Notes: generated from the letters alone by a model not told the origin. Shown: positions 28,748 through 39,200, counted from the first letter of the stretch. The stretch is 47,206 bases of DNA from Deltaproteobacteria bacterium (GCA_025353585.1 JANXOM010000334.1:1-47206), one strand, 5' to 3'. Made by a program: numbers and translations.

Positions 28748-30886
28748 GTGCACGTGCCAGTACCGATCGTCGCATTCGCCAAGGACTGGAGCGAGGATCC
28801 CACCTCGAACCATCACGTACTTCGCGAGCTCGCGAAGACCCGCCGCGTCTTGTGGCTCAACTCGATCGCCACCCGCACGCCGAGCCTCGCGAGCGGCCGC
28901 GACCTCGGCAAGATCCAGCGCAAGCTGCGCGAGTTCGCGCGCGGGCCGGTGAACGTCGAGAACGACCTGTGGGTGATGAGCCCGCTCGTGCTGCCGCTCC
29001 CCCACAACCCGGCCGCGCGTGCGATCAACCGGCAGATCCTGCGCGCCACCATCCGGGCGGTGCGTCGGCGGCTCGGCATCGACCACTTCCATCTGTGGAC
29101 GTTCCTGCCGACGGTGGCGGACTACGTCGGGACGCTGGGCGAGGACGCCGCGATCTACTACTGCGTCGACGAGTGGTCGATGTTCGGCTACCTCGACCGC
29201 GCGCAGACCGTGGCCAACGAGCAAGCCCTGCTCGACAAGGTCGACGCGGTGTTCGCCATCAACGAGGCGCTCGCCACCGCGAAGCGCGCGAGGAACCCGC
29301 GCACGTTCCTCGCGCCCCATGGCGTCGATCACGCGCAGTTCGCGCGCGCGCTCGACCCCGCGCTGCCCCTCCCCGCCGACCTCGCCGCCCTCCCCGGCCC
29401 GCGCATCGGCTTCTACGGCACGCTGCGCGACTGGGTCGACCTCGAGCTCCTCGCGTACGTCGCGAAGGCACGCCCGCACTGGTCGATCGCGCTCGTCGGC
29501 CAGGCCCTCGACGACCTCGGCCCGATCGCCGGCATCCCGAACATCCACCTGCTCGGTCAGAGGAAGCACGCCGAGCTGCCCGCGTACTGCAAGGGCTTCG
29601 ACGTCGGCCTCATCCCGTATCGCCTTGACGAGCGGATGCAGTTCGTCAACCCGCTCAAGCTCCGCGAGTACCTCTCGGCGGGCGTACCCGTGGTGTCGAC
29701 GGCGGTGCCCGAGGTGCTGCGCTACGCGCACCTGGCCCACGTGGCGCGCGATCCGGCGAGCTTCCTCGCCGCGATCGAGACGGCCCTCGGCGAGGGCGAT
29801 CCGGCGGCGCGCGCGGCGCGGTCGGCGGCGATGGCGGGCGAGACGTGGGCGGCGCGCGTGGCGGCGGTGGCGCGCACCGTGGACGAGGTGGTGACCGACC
29901 GCGCGACCGCGCCGGCGACGTGGCCGCTGTCGGAGACGGTGCCGGTCCTCGTCACGGGCGCGAGCGGCGCGCTCGGCCGCGCGATCGTTGCTCGGCTGCG
30001 CGCCGAGGGTCAGCGCGTGCGCGTGTTCGTGCGCCGGATGCCCGATCAGGTCGCGGACGGCGTCGAGTACGCGTTCGGCGATCTCGCCGATGCGGCCGCC
30101 GTCGACCGCGCCGTGCGCGGCGCGCGGACGGTGATCCACGCGGGCGCCGCGATGACCGGTAGCTGGGCCGAGCACGAGGCTGGCACCGTGACCGGTACGC
30201 GGAACGTGCTCGCCGCATGCGGGACGCATGGCGTGGTGCAGCTCGTGTACATCTCGTCGCTGTCGGTCGTCGATGGGGCGGGCGCCGCGGGCCCGGCACC
30301 CGTCGACGAGACCGCCGCCCTCGAGCCGCGGGCCGCCGAGCGCGGGGCCTACACGCGCGCGAAGCTCGCCGCCGAGAAGCTCGTCACGCTGGCCGCGGCG
30401 ACCGGCCTGCCGTGCGTCATCCTGCGGCCGGGACAGATCTTCGGCGGCGGCATTCCGCTCATCACCGGCGCGGTCGCGCGCGCGCTGCCCGGCCCCGGCG
30501 GCGGCTGGCTCGTCCTCGGCGACGGTACCCTCGAGCTGCCGCTCGTCTACATCGACGATGTTGTCGACGCGATCGTGCAGGCGACGCAGACGGCGCTGAC
30601 GCACGGCGAGGTCATCCAGCTCGTCGACTCCGCGCACCTGACGCAGGACGAGGTGCTCGACGCGGCCGGTGGCGGCAAGCCGGTGCTGCACGTGCCGCGG
30701 GGCCTCCTGTTCGCGCTCGGGAGGCTCTCGGAGGTGCCGCTCGGTGCGCTGGGCAAGGCGAGCCCGATCAGCGTGTACCGCCTGCAGTCCGCGCTGGCGC
30801 GCCTGCACTACGAGAGCACGCGCGCGCGTGCGCTGCTCGGCTGGGTCCCGCGCGTCGGCGTGCGCGCCGGCATCGCGCGGCTGTAA
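28748..30886 (+). CDS. Glycosyltransferase fused to an NAD-dependent epimerase/dehydratase-like SDR
   Basis: The protein has 712 residues with the GTG at 28748 (MHVPVPIVAFAKDW); a GTG two codons later is also possible. Residues 1-380 are a GT-B glycosyltransferase: YYCVDEWSMFGYLD, HGVDHAQFARALD, PRIGFYGTLRDWVDLELL, and FVNPLKLREYLSAGVPVVST. Residues about 395-712 are an extended SDR: Rossmann motif VTGASGALG, YTRAK as the YxxxK pair, LRPGQIFGGG, LPLVYIDDVVDAI. The two halves read through without a break. A bifunctional enzyme that modifies a nucleotide sugar and transfers it, or a natural fusion of neighbouring pathway steps, is inferred. Promoters for both divergent genes must lie inside coding DNA. 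Confidence 0.85.
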   Translation: MHVPVPIVAFAKDWSEDPTSNHHVLRELAKTRRVLWLNSIATRTPSLASGRDLGKIQRKLREFARGPVNVENDLWVMSPLVLPLPHNPAARAINRQILRATIRAVRRRLGIDHFHLWTFLPTVADYVGTLGEDAAIYYCVDEWSMFGYLDRAQTVANEQALLDKVDAVFAINEALATAKRARNPRTFLAPHGVDHAQFARALDPALPLPADLAALPGPRIGFYGTLRDWVDLELLAYVAKARPHWSIALVGQALDDLGPIAGIPNIHLLGQRKHAELPAYCKGFDVGLIPYRLDERMQFVNPLKLREYLSAGVPVVSTAVPEVLRYAHLAHVARDPASFLAAIETALGEGDPAARAARSAAMAGETWAARVAAVARTVDEVVTDRATAPATWPLSETVPVLVTGASGALGRAIVARLRAEGQRVRVFVRRMPDQVADGVEYAFGDLADAAAVDRAVRGARTVIHAGAAMTGSWAEHEAGTVTGTRNVLAACGTHGVVQLVYISSLSVVDGAGAAGPAPVDETAALEPRAAERGAYTRAKLAAEKLVTLAAATGLPCVILRPGQIFGGGIPLITGAVARALPGPGGGWLVLGDGTLELPLVYIDDVVDAIVQATQTALTHGEVIQLVDSAHLTQDEVLDAAGGGKPVLHVPRGLLFALGRLSEVPLGALGKASPISVYRLQSALARLHYESTRARALLGWVPRVGVRAGIARL

Positions 30887-30936
30887 AGCGAGAGCGCCGT
30901 CACGCTCGCGCACAGCGCCTCGTTGTAGGATGAGCC

Positions 30937-31974
30937 ATGCGCCCTGCCCTGCTGTCCCTGGTGCTGGTGTCTCCTCTCGTCGGCGCCAGCGTCGCGCGCG
31001 CGGACGATCCGGTCGCCACCACGGTCGTCACGCTGACCCCCGATGGACAGGCGTTCGCGACGCGGGCCGGCCTCACGCCCGCGCAGCTCCAGGATCAGAT
31101 CACGAGCCGCGTCCAGGACGCCTACCAGACGACGAACGTCGCCGGCTTCCTGCGCTCGTTCACCAACGCCACGTCGTTCTCGAACCGCGGCCTCGGCGTC
31201 GACTACGCGTCGGCGTCCGACGACTTCATGATCGGCGTCGCCGGCAACGTCGCCGTCTCGAGCCCCGACGCCATCAACCAGAGCGACCACCCGACCGGCG
31301 GCGGCGCGGCGAACTTCGGCATCATGATCGGCGGCAACCTGAAGGGCATGGGCCTCCCTCGCGTGTCGCTGTTCGCGAACGGCTTCTACGAGAGCGCCGC
31401 GACCGCCAAGCTCGCGGGCGATCTGACGTCGGCCGGCGCGCACCTCCAGTACCGCCTCGTACAGCCCGAGAGCGACGGCGGCGCCGCCGTGGCGCTCCGC
31501 TGGATCGGCATCGATCTCACGACGGGCCTCGAGTACACGCGCTGGACCCTCGGCGTGAAGGACACGATCAAGGACAGCTACGTCGTCGGCGCCGGCAATA
31601 TGCAGCAGACCCTCTCGATGAGCTCGGCCGGCACGTTCGATCTGACGTCGAACGCGCTCACGATCCCGGTCGAGGCCACCACGGGCCTCCGCATCCTCGA
31701 GCTGCTCAGCGTGTACGTCGGCGGCGGCATCGACTTCACGGCCGGCAAGACGAGCATCGACGCGAACCTCGACGGCACGGTGACCGCCTCCGACGGCACC
31801 AACGTCGGCAACGTCAAGATCACGGCGAGCGGCAACAACACCGGCAGCCCGGCCGCGTTGCGCGCCCTCGCCGGCGTGCAGGTGAACCTGTGGCGGCTCA
31901 AGGTGTTCGCGCAGGGCAACCTGTCGCAGAACTCGACGGCGAGCGTCAGCTTCGGCCTGCGCCTGCTGCTCTAG
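30937..31974 (+). CDS. Putative outer-membrane beta-barrel protein
   Basis: The protein has 345 residues. The signal peptide is MRPALLSLVLVSPLVGASVARA. The mature part is rich in alternating short strands and Gly/Asn turns and ends SVSFGLRLLL, a pattern typical of C-terminal barrel strands. No family is recognised. It starts 50 bases after the fusion gene on the same strand and could be the last gene of the polysaccharide region, possibly part of surface export or anchoring. Its TAG stop lies inside the left end of an inverted-repeat element. Confidence 0.65.
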   Translation: MRPALLSLVLVSPLVGASVARADDPVATTVVTLTPDGQAFATRAGLTPAQLQDQITSRVQDAYQTTNVAGFLRSFTNATSFSNRGLGVDYASASDDFMIGVAGNVAVSSPDAINQSDHPTGGGAANFGIMIGGNLKGMGLPRVSLFANGFYESAATAKLAGDLTSAGAHLQYRLVQPESDGGAAVALRWIGIDLTTGLEYTRWTLGVKDTIKDSYVVGAGNMQQTLSMSSAGTFDLTSNALTIPVEATTGLRILELLSVYVGGGIDFTAGKTSIDANLDGTVTASDGTNVGNVKITASGNNTGSPAALRALAGVQVNLWRLKVFAQGNLSQNSTASVSFGLRLLL

Positions 31975-32133
31975 TGCTTCGACCGTCGGGATGTGCCCGT
32001 GAACCGCGGCCAAGCCGCGGCGAGCGCGAGGCGCCGCCCCGAAGCGCTACCGGGTGTCGCGAGGCGCGGCAACGAAGCGATCGGCGACGGTCGGCCGCGG
32101 AGCCGGAGCAGTTTTCCACCGTCGGAGCACTAG
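31971..32133. repeat. 163-bp element with imperfect terminal inverted repeats between convergent genes
   Basis: The left end is CTAGTGCTTCGACCGTCGG, and the right end read in reverse is CTAGTGCTCCGACGGTGG, 15 of 18 positions identical. Inside is a perfect 7-bp stem CCGCGGC-CAA-GCCGCGG. Both flanking genes end with a TAG located in the inverted ends. The size and ends suit a MITE- or REP-type element. No transposase is present. Confidence 0.6.
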
Positions 32134-33713
32134 GCGCCAGGCTCGAGCACGGCCCGCGCGACCCGGATCCCGTCGAGCGCGGCGGACACGATGCCGCCGG
32201 CGTAGCCCGCGCCCTCCGCGCACGGGTAGAGCCCGGCGAGGTCTGGCGATGCGAGCGTGACGGCGTCACGTGGCACGCGGACCGGGGACGACGTGCGGGA
32301 CTCGACCCCGACGACGATCGCCTCGGCGGTCACGAAGCCGTGGAGCTGCTTGTCGAACGCGCGCAGGGCCTCGCGCAGGCGCCGCGACAGCGGCAGGCCA
32401 GTGCTGTCGAGGACGGCGGCGACGTCCGCGCTCGTGAGGCCCGGCTCGTAGCTCGTGCGCGGCAGGGTCGTCGACACGCGGCCGGCCACGAAGTCGGTGA
32501 CGCGCTGGGCCGGGGCGCGGAGCATCCCGCCACCGGCCGTGGCCGCGGCGCGCTCGAGCTGACGCTGTAGCGCGATGCCGCCGAGCGGTGAGGGGAGGTC
32601 CAGCTGTGCGAGGTCGGCGAGCTCGATCGCCACGACCATGCCGCTGTTGGCGAACGGCGAGTCCCGGCGCGAGAGGCTCATGCCGTTGACCACGACGCCG
32701 TCCGTCTCCGTCGCGGCGGGGACGATCCAGCCGCCGGGGCACATGCAGAACGAGAAGGCGCCGCGGCCGCCGGGCGGGGTGTCGGCGAGGCGATAGGCGG
32801 CGGCGGACAGCTTCGCGTGGCCGGCCGCGCGCCCGTACTGGATGCGATCGATCAGCGGCTGCGGGTGCTCGATGCGCACGCCCATCGCGAACGGCTTCGC
32901 CTCGAGGCGGACGCCGGCGCGCGCGAGCAGGTCGAGCACGTCGCGCGCGGAGTGCCCGGTGGCCATCACGACGGCGCGGCCGACGAGCTCGCCGCCATCG
33001 GCGAGGCGCACGCCCACGGCGCGGCCCGCGTGGACGACGACGTCCGTCACGCGCGCGGAGAAGCGCACCTCGCTGCCGACGGCCTCCAGCGCCTCGCGCA
33101 GCGCGGTGATCACGCGCGGTAGCTTGTTCGACCCGATGTGAGGGCGAGCGTCCACGAGGATCGACTCCGGGGCGCCGTGGATCGCGAGGACCTCGAGGAC
33201 GTCGCGGACGTCCCCGCGCTTGTGCGACCGCGTGTAGAGCTTGCCGTCGGAGTACGTGCCTGCCCCGCCCTCGCCGTAGCAGTAGTTCGAATCCTCGTCG
33301 ACGCGGCCGTGCTGCGTGAGGCCCTTGAGGTCGCGGCGCCGCGCCTGCACTGGCTTGCCGCGATCGAGGACGATGCTGCGCACGCCGGCGCGCGCGAGCT
33401 CGTACGCGCAGAAGAGCCCGGCCGGGCCCGCGCCGACGATGATCACGGGCTCGCCGGCAGTGGCGCGCAGGGGGGCCCCGCCGATCGACTCGCTGCGGAC
33501 GGCGCCGACGACGACGTGGAAGCGTACGCGCCCGCGCCGCGCATCGACGGAGCGCTTGCGGACCTCGAGCGCCGGCAGGCTCGCGACGGGCTGGCCGATC
33601 TGAGCGGCGAGCTTCGCGGCGAGCGCGGCAGCGTCGTCGGGCTCGTCGAGCTCGAGGGCGAGCGTGTAGTCGACCTCGGGGTCCAGAGGCGTGACAGGCG
33701 TGACGGGCGACAA
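32130..33713 (-). CDS. FAD-dependent dehydrogenase (COG2509-like)
   Basis: The protein has 527 residues. A short N-terminal domain precedes the FAD Rossmann motif PVIIVGAGPAGLFCAYELA (about 89-107). Family blocks follow: NYCYGEGGAGTYSDGKLYTR, RPHIGSNKLPRVI, VVMATGHSARDVLDLL, FSFCMCPGGWIVPAATE, SPFANSGMVV and the final GLYPCAEGAGYAGGIVSAA. This family of uncharacterised FAD dehydrogenases is widespread, and its substrate is not established. The start is 2 bases after the stop of the acidic HEAT-like gene, so it is the last gene of the minus-strand operon. Confidence 0.93.
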   Translation of the reverse strand: MSPVTPVTPLDPEVDYTLALELDEPDDAAALAAKLAAQIGQPVASLPALEVRKRSVDARRGRVRFHVVVGAVRSESIGGAPLRATAGEPVIIVGAGPAGLFCAYELARAGVRSIVLDRGKPVQARRRDLKGLTQHGRVDEDSNYCYGEGGAGTYSDGKLYTRSHKRGDVRDVLEVLAIHGAPESILVDARPHIGSNKLPRVITALREALEAVGSEVRFSARVTDVVVHAGRAVGVRLADGGELVGRAVVMATGHSARDVLDLLARAGVRLEAKPFAMGVRIEHPQPLIDRIQYGRAAGHAKLSAAAYRLADTPPGGRGAFSFCMCPGGWIVPAATETDGVVVNGMSLSRRDSPFANSGMVVAIELADLAQLDLPSPLGGIALQRQLERAAATAGGGMLRAPAQRVTDFVAGRVSTTLPRTSYEPGLTSADVAAVLDSTGLPLSRRLREALRAFDKQLHGFVTAEAIVVGVESRTSSPVRVPRDAVTLASPDLAGLYPCAEGAGYAGGIVSAALDGIRVARAVLEPGA

Positions 33714-33715
33714 GG

Positions 33716-36295
33716 CTAGTTGACGTCCTCGTCTTCCGAGTGGTCGGGCTCCACCGGGATCTCGGGGAGCTCGTCGTTCGGGTCCTTTTGCATCGGGTCC
33801 TCCCCGAGGACATAGCGCGCCTGGGCGACGGTCGCGATGCTGAGGACCTCGCGATCACCGCGGAGGGCCTCGATGCCGGCGGCGAGCAAGCGGCGCACGT
33901 GGTCGAGGATGATGTCGTCCTCGATCATCGCGTGCAGCGCGGCCTCGACGGCGCCGCGGATCGCGGAGCGAGCGTAGGAGAGGTCGCGGCGATGGGCCTC
34001 GTCGATCAGCGCGGCGCGGCCGACGACGTGGGGCTCGCCGATCAGGCGGGCGAGCTCGCGGTCCTCGAGGGCCTCGGCGGCGGGCGCGTCGAAGACGGCC
34101 GCCGGCGGCATGGGGTGGCCGAGCTGGGCGAGGAGCGCGTGCGCATCGGCGCGGAGGGCGGGCTCGTCGAAGCGCGTGAGCCAGGTGAGGTCCGCGGCGT
34201 CGACGAGCGCGGCGAGCGCGGGTGCGATCCGGGCGGCGGCGATGGCCGCGCGCTCGGTGGCGACGGTGGCCGCGTGGTCGTAGCCGATCTCGGTCAGGGC
34301 GCCGTGGAGGATGGCGCGCAGCTCGGTGAGTTGCGCGGCCTCGAGCGGCTGGCCGGCGGCGGCGAGCGCGGTGAGGCGAGCGAGGTGGACCATCGCATCT
34401 TCGTCGGCGGGCGCGGCGAGGGCCGCGAGGCGGGCGCGGACGGCCGTCTGGCGCGCGGGCTCGAGCTGGGTCGCGATGCGCGCGACCGCGTAGAGGCACG
34501 TGGCCGTCTCGAGACGCTCGGTGCGCGCGGCTCCCGATGCGAGGAGGGCGTCGAGGACAGCGTCGTCGACGTCACGCGGGTGCGGCGAGCTCGCGAGGCA
34601 TGCGGCGATGGCATCGCCGGCGAGCGCCCGCGGTTCGTCGTTGTGGGGTCCGGGCGCGGTCGCGACGCCGGAGAGCGCGGGGATGGCGGCGGGATCACCG
34701 ATGGCACCGAGGGCGGCGACCGCGCTGGCGACGAGATCTTCCTTGCCGACGGCGTCGAGCGCGCTCGTGATGCGGACGTCCTCGAGGAGCTTGATGAGGC
34801 CGGGGACGGCCGGCCGGTAGCGGAGGGCGCCGAGGATGTCGGCGACGGCCCGTCGGCGCGGCTCGGCGACGCCGATGGCGATCGGGTCGAGCACGGGGAG
34901 CAGGCGGGCCGCCGCGCGGGGGTCCAGGAGGCCGGCGGAGGCGCGGGCGAGGAGGAGCGCGGGCGCGAAGAGCGCCAGCCCGCGACCGGGAGATGCAGCG
35001 GCGGGGGCGGTGGCGGTGGTGCCGGTGCCGGAAGCGGTTCCGGTGCCGGAAGCGGTGCCGGTGCCGGATGCGGTTCCGGAAGCGGTTCCGGCAACTGTCA
35101 CAGAGTCGCGCTCGGGCTCGGGCTGGTCGGACCCGGGTCCGCCGTCGCCGTCGTCGTCTTCGTCTTCCTCGTCGTCGTCCTCGTCATTGTCATCGTCGCC
35201 ATCGTCGCCATCGTCGTCGTCGTCGTCCTCCTCCTCTTCCCCGCCCGTCACGATCTCGATCGCCAGCTCGCGCAGCATCGCGGCGATCTCCTCCTTGGAC
35301 CACTCCGCCGCGTCCGCGATCCACGCATCGACCGCCTCGGCCCCGCCGATCGCATGCACCGCGAGCAGCGGGTTGCCGCCGAGCACGAACGGCTCGCTCT
35401 CATCCCCGACGAGCCCAGCGTACTTCTGGCTCATCGATGCCCCGCCAAACCGCGCGTGAATGATCGGGACGACCTCGTCGAGCTTCGACAGCACCCACAG
35501 CAAGTGGTGCACCTGGATCGCGTTCGACACCGGCACCGCGAACCGATCGACCCACAGGTGCGCGGAGTGATGTCGCCGATCGACCGTGACCGCCGCGTTG
35601 CGATAGCGCTCGCCGTACGGCGCGAGCCACAGCGTGTGAAAGCCGAGCAACGCCGTCGCCTCACCCTGCGTGAACGAGCCCGCGAGCTTCACGCTGATGC
35701 CGAAATCGTCCCAGTCGAGCTCTTCGAGGATCGCCGGGTAGTTCTCCACCGGAAACCGGACCGTCGGGACCTGTTGCGGCTCGCCGTGGGACCACGTGAC
35801 GTCGTCCTCGTCCTCGTCGCCGTCATCATCGCCATCATCGTCGACCGCGGCCGGCGACATCGCGCCCGCGTCGTCATCGTCGTCCCAACCAGACTCGACG
35901 TCTCCGTCGTCCTCGTCGTCCTCGTCCGTCTCGTCGTCCTCGTCGTCCTCGTCGTCCTCGGCGTCCCGCAGCGGCAGGCTCGTGCCGGTCTGGAAGAACC
36001 ACATCGCCTCGACGCCGAGCGCGCTCGCCGCCGCGATCACCGAGCGCTGCGTCGCCATCTCCACCGCATCCTCCGGCGGCCCCCACGGCACGCCGAGCAT
36101 GCGCATCGGCGCCTCGAGCTCTTCCGGCAATCCCTCGATGAAGCCCTCTGCGTCCGGCACCACCGGCGCGAGGTGGCGGATCAGCTCGGCCAGCGGCCCG
36201 CGCGCGAGCGGCGCGACGAGCCGCAGCACCAGGAACGCGAACGCGGTCTCGCCGTGCTTGAGCTCGTGGCCCTGGATCGTCACCGCCGTCGCCAC
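33716..36295 (-). CDS. Acidic HEAT-like repeat protein coupled to the SUFU protein
   Basis: The protein has 859 residues and a GTG start sharing one base with the upstream stop (TAGTG), so translation is coupled. Residues 1-110 form an unrecognised N-terminal domain. Two strongly acidic tracts, about 111-166 and 352-386, are mostly Asp/Glu. Between them lies a globular domain (about 175-350) with FGISVKLAGSFTQGEA and HHSAHLWVDRFAVPVSNA. A TASGTG repeat (about 403-425) is followed by helical HEAT-like units to about 700 (RRAVADILGALRYRPAVPGL, LVASAVAALGAIGDPAAIPAL). I recognise no enzyme. Binding to the SUFU partner through the HEAT-like part or the acidic arms is inferred from coupling. Confidence 0.8.
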   Translation of the reverse strand: MATAVTIQGHELKHGETAFAFLVLRLVAPLARGPLAELIRHLAPVVPDAEGFIEGLPEELEAPMRMLGVPWGPPEDAVEMATQRSVIAAASALGVEAMWFFQTGTSLPLRDAEDDEDDEDDETDEDDEDDGDVESGWDDDDDAGAMSPAAVDDDGDDDGDEDEDDVTWSHGEPQQVPTVRFPVENYPAILEELDWDDFGISVKLAGSFTQGEATALLGFHTLWLAPYGERYRNAAVTVDRRHHSAHLWVDRFAVPVSNAIQVHHLLWVLSKLDEVVPIIHARFGGASMSQKYAGLVGDESEPFVLGGNPLLAVHAIGGAEAVDAWIADAAEWSKEEIAAMLRELAIEIVTGGEEEEDDDDDDGDDGDDDNDEDDDEEDEDDDGDGGPGSDQPEPERDSVTVAGTASGTASGTGTASGTGTASGTGTTATAPAAASPGRGLALFAPALLLARASAGLLDPRAAARLLPVLDPIAIGVAEPRRRAVADILGALRYRPAVPGLIKLLEDVRITSALDAVGKEDLVASAVAALGAIGDPAAIPALSGVATAPGPHNDEPRALAGDAIAACLASSPHPRDVDDAVLDALLASGAARTERLETATCLYAVARIATQLEPARQTAVRARLAALAAPADEDAMVHLARLTALAAAGQPLEAAQLTELRAILHGALTEIGYDHAATVATERAAIAAARIAPALAALVDAADLTWLTRFDEPALRADAHALLAQLGHPMPPAAVFDAPAAEALEDRELARLIGEPHVVGRAALIDEAHRRDLSYARSAIRGAVEAALHAMIEDDIILDHVRRLLAAGIEALRGDREVLSIATVAQARYVLGEDPMQKDPNDELPEIPVEPDHSEDEDVN
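35021..35089. repeat. In-frame 18-bp-like repeat encoding TASGTG units
   Basis: GGAAGCGGTTCCGGTGCC-type units repeat about four times in the linker of the acidic protein gene. Nearby, CTCGTC/GTCGTC hexanucleotide runs (about 35145-35245 and 35795-35970) encode the Asp/Glu tracts. All units are multiples of three, so slippage would change linker length without breaking the frame. Confidence 0.75.
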
Positions 36296-39200
36296 TAGTT
36301 GCCCTCCTGGCGCGCGTGCCAGTCGCGGAACGCCGCCTGGAACTCCGGCATGTCGCGCAGCGAGCCGAGGTCGGCGTCGTGCTCGAGGTCGGCGAGGTTC
36401 TCGTATCGGTGCTCGATCGCGAGCCGCACCTGCTGCACGGCGCGCGCGAAGTCACCGACCCCGACATACGCGCACGCGGCGGCGTGATAGATGAACGGGT
36501 TCTCGTGCGCGACCGGCTGCGCCCGATCGGCGACGAGCGCTGCCGCCTCGAGCTGCCCCGCCGCGTGGAGGTGGATGCACAGGTTGTTCAGCGCCCGCAG
36601 GTACTCCGTGCGCTCGTCGCCATCGTCCGGCATCGGCAACGCAACGACGCGCTCGTACAGCGTGATCGCCTGGTCGCGCATGTTCGCCTTCGCAGCGTGA
36701 TAGGCGAGCTTCGCGAGGAGCGGGATGCTGTCCGGAAGGAGGCTGACGAACCGCGGCAGGCGATCGGGCGCGCGCGCGAGGATCGCCTCGCCGAGCTCCT
36801 CGTAGATCTCCTCGGCGGCGTCGCCGAACGACGCGATCTCGCGGCCGTCCGCCGTCGGCGTCGTGCTTCCCGCGAGGATGCGCTCCGGTAAGGACTCACC
36901 GAGCGCGAGGTCGACCGCCTCGGCGAACCGCGGGTGCTCGGCCTTGCCCATCCGCGTGGCGATGTTGAGGCGCGTCGATTCTTCGAACGCCGGGAGGAGC
37001 TCGAGCAGCTTCTCGACGCTGTCCTCGTCGCCCGTGCGGCTGAGGTCGAGCAGCAGCATCGCGTGGGTGAACTGCGTGTCGTCGTCGTCGGGGGACAGCG
37101 CGAGCGCGCGGCCGGTCATCGCCAGCGCAGCGCGGATGTGGGCGGGATCCGGCGGCTCGGCGGGTGGCTCGGTGTCATCGTCGTCGTCCGCGTCGTCCGC
37201 GTCGTCGTCCTCGAGCTCCGAATCCGGATCGGGCGCGTCGGCGTCGAGCCGCGCGTTCTCGGCCGCGATCAGGACCTGGGCCTCCGCCAGATCGGGAACG
37301 CCGCGGACGTCCGTGGCCCGGCCGCTCTGGTCGCGGATGAACGTCGGCGCCACCACGATCTCGAGCCCCGTGAAGGCAGCGAACGTGTACGTGCCGCTCC
37401 GCGCGTCGCGCAGGTCGTGCTCGATCTCCGCGACCAGCGCCGGCGCGAGCGTCAACGTCGCGCCATCCTCGTCGAGCACGACGCTGCTCTCGGGGCCCGG
37501 CGCGAGCCGCAGCTGGGCGCCACGCCCGCGCAGCTCGTACGTCCGCTGGTGCTGCAGCCGCCCGCGCATCGCGCGCGGCAGCGACGCCGCGTACAGCGCG
37601 CCGAGCCGCAGCGTCACGCCGCCCGCCTCGCGCTTCTCGATCGTGAGGTCCCCGCCGAACGACAGATCCTCGGACGACCCCTCCGCCGCCACCCGGCGGC
37701 GCACTTCGGCCGCGACCTCGGGGTCATCGAGGAGCGAGCCGCGCGCCAGGTCGGTTGTCAGGTACGGCCGCTGCGTCTTCAGCATGTCGACCAGCCCCGT
37801 CGTGGACCACTCCTGGATCAGCTTGTACTCGTCGTCGGTGATCCCCACGATCTGGACGAACCGCGCCGCGCCGAACGGCGACTCGATCGCCCCGAGCTCC
37901 GCGTCGTCGGCGAACAAGATCGCCGTGATCTTCGTTCCGGCGTCGAGGGCGATCGGCCCGTTCAGGCCCATCTTGTGGCCGGGCGCGAACCGGTTGCCGC
38001 TCCCGAACACGTAGCGCGCGAGGTTCTGCAAGAAGTCGAGCGCCCACGGCGGCGGTGCGTCTTCGTCCGGCGCGCGGACGAGGCGTAACGTCAGCTCGAA
38101 CCCGAAACCGCTCTCCGCGGGATCGTCCGTCTCCTTCTGGAACAGATCGGTGAAGCCGTACGTGATGAAGTGAAAGTGCGGCACGGGCAGGTCACGCACG
38201 TACGCCGAGATGCCGTGCAGCGGGTCGTTGCCGCCGAGCATCGCGGGCAACACCGTGCCGTAGTGCTTCGGCTCCTGGCCCTCGTAGATCGGCTGGAGGG
38301 CCGCGTCGATCGCGTCCCACCCGGGCGCCGTGTCCGCCATGGCATCGTCGGCGTCGTCATCGCCGTCCGTCAGCGCATCGCCGCGCACGAGGCTCCCGAC
38401 GAGCACGGCCTCGAGCGCCGGCGCCAGCTCCGCCGCGAGCCGCGGCAGCGCGATCGCCCGCGCCTCCTGCGGCAGCGCCGAGAGCGCCGCGAGCGCCGCG
38501 ACCTGCCGACCGGCGACATCCGACGCCGCCAGCTGCGCGAGGAGCGCCCGGTGGGCCGCGCCGTCATCGAGCCAGCGCCACGCGAGGTCGGCCCACGCCT
38601 CGGGCGCCGTCCGCGCGAGCTCCCTCGCCACGTCATCGCCCCCGGCGGCCGGGGCGGCCACGGCCGGCGCCTCCGCCGGGCGCGACCGCCGCGGATCCAG
38701 ATCGAGCGCGCGGAACGCCGCGAGCCACCCGCGGACGTCCGTGATCGTGCCGAGGTCATCGCGTCCCCCGAGGAGCTCGCCGATCAGCTGCGCCGCGTCG
38801 CGGACGAGCTGCGCCGCGTGCCCGCGCGCGATCTCGAGGTAGCGCGGCAGCTCCGGCTCGTCGAACAGATACGCGCGCCAGGTGGCGTAGAGCGCCGTCG
38901 GGATCCGCTCCGCGCACGCCTCGAAGCGCGCCTCCAGCAGCTCGGTCGGGACGACCTGGTTCAGGTGCGGCGCGAACAGCTCGGCGATCTCGGCCGCCGG
39001 GTCGTGCGCGAGCAGCGCCCGGATCCAGCGCGACCGGAAGAACAGGAACTCGGAGTCGCGGCGCTCGGGCTCGAGGGCCACGAAGTCCGGATCGCGGGCG
39101 GCCATCCCGACCTCGGGCGGCGGCGCCACCTTGCCGCGCAGCTTGCGGAGGCCGATGCGATACGCGTCACGCGAGATGACCTCGGCGGAGCCCGCCATCG

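Noticed and set aside
35145..35970. CTC/GTC hexanucleotide runs as mobile or regulatory DNA
   Set aside because: They are explained by codons for Asp/Glu tracts on the minus strand.
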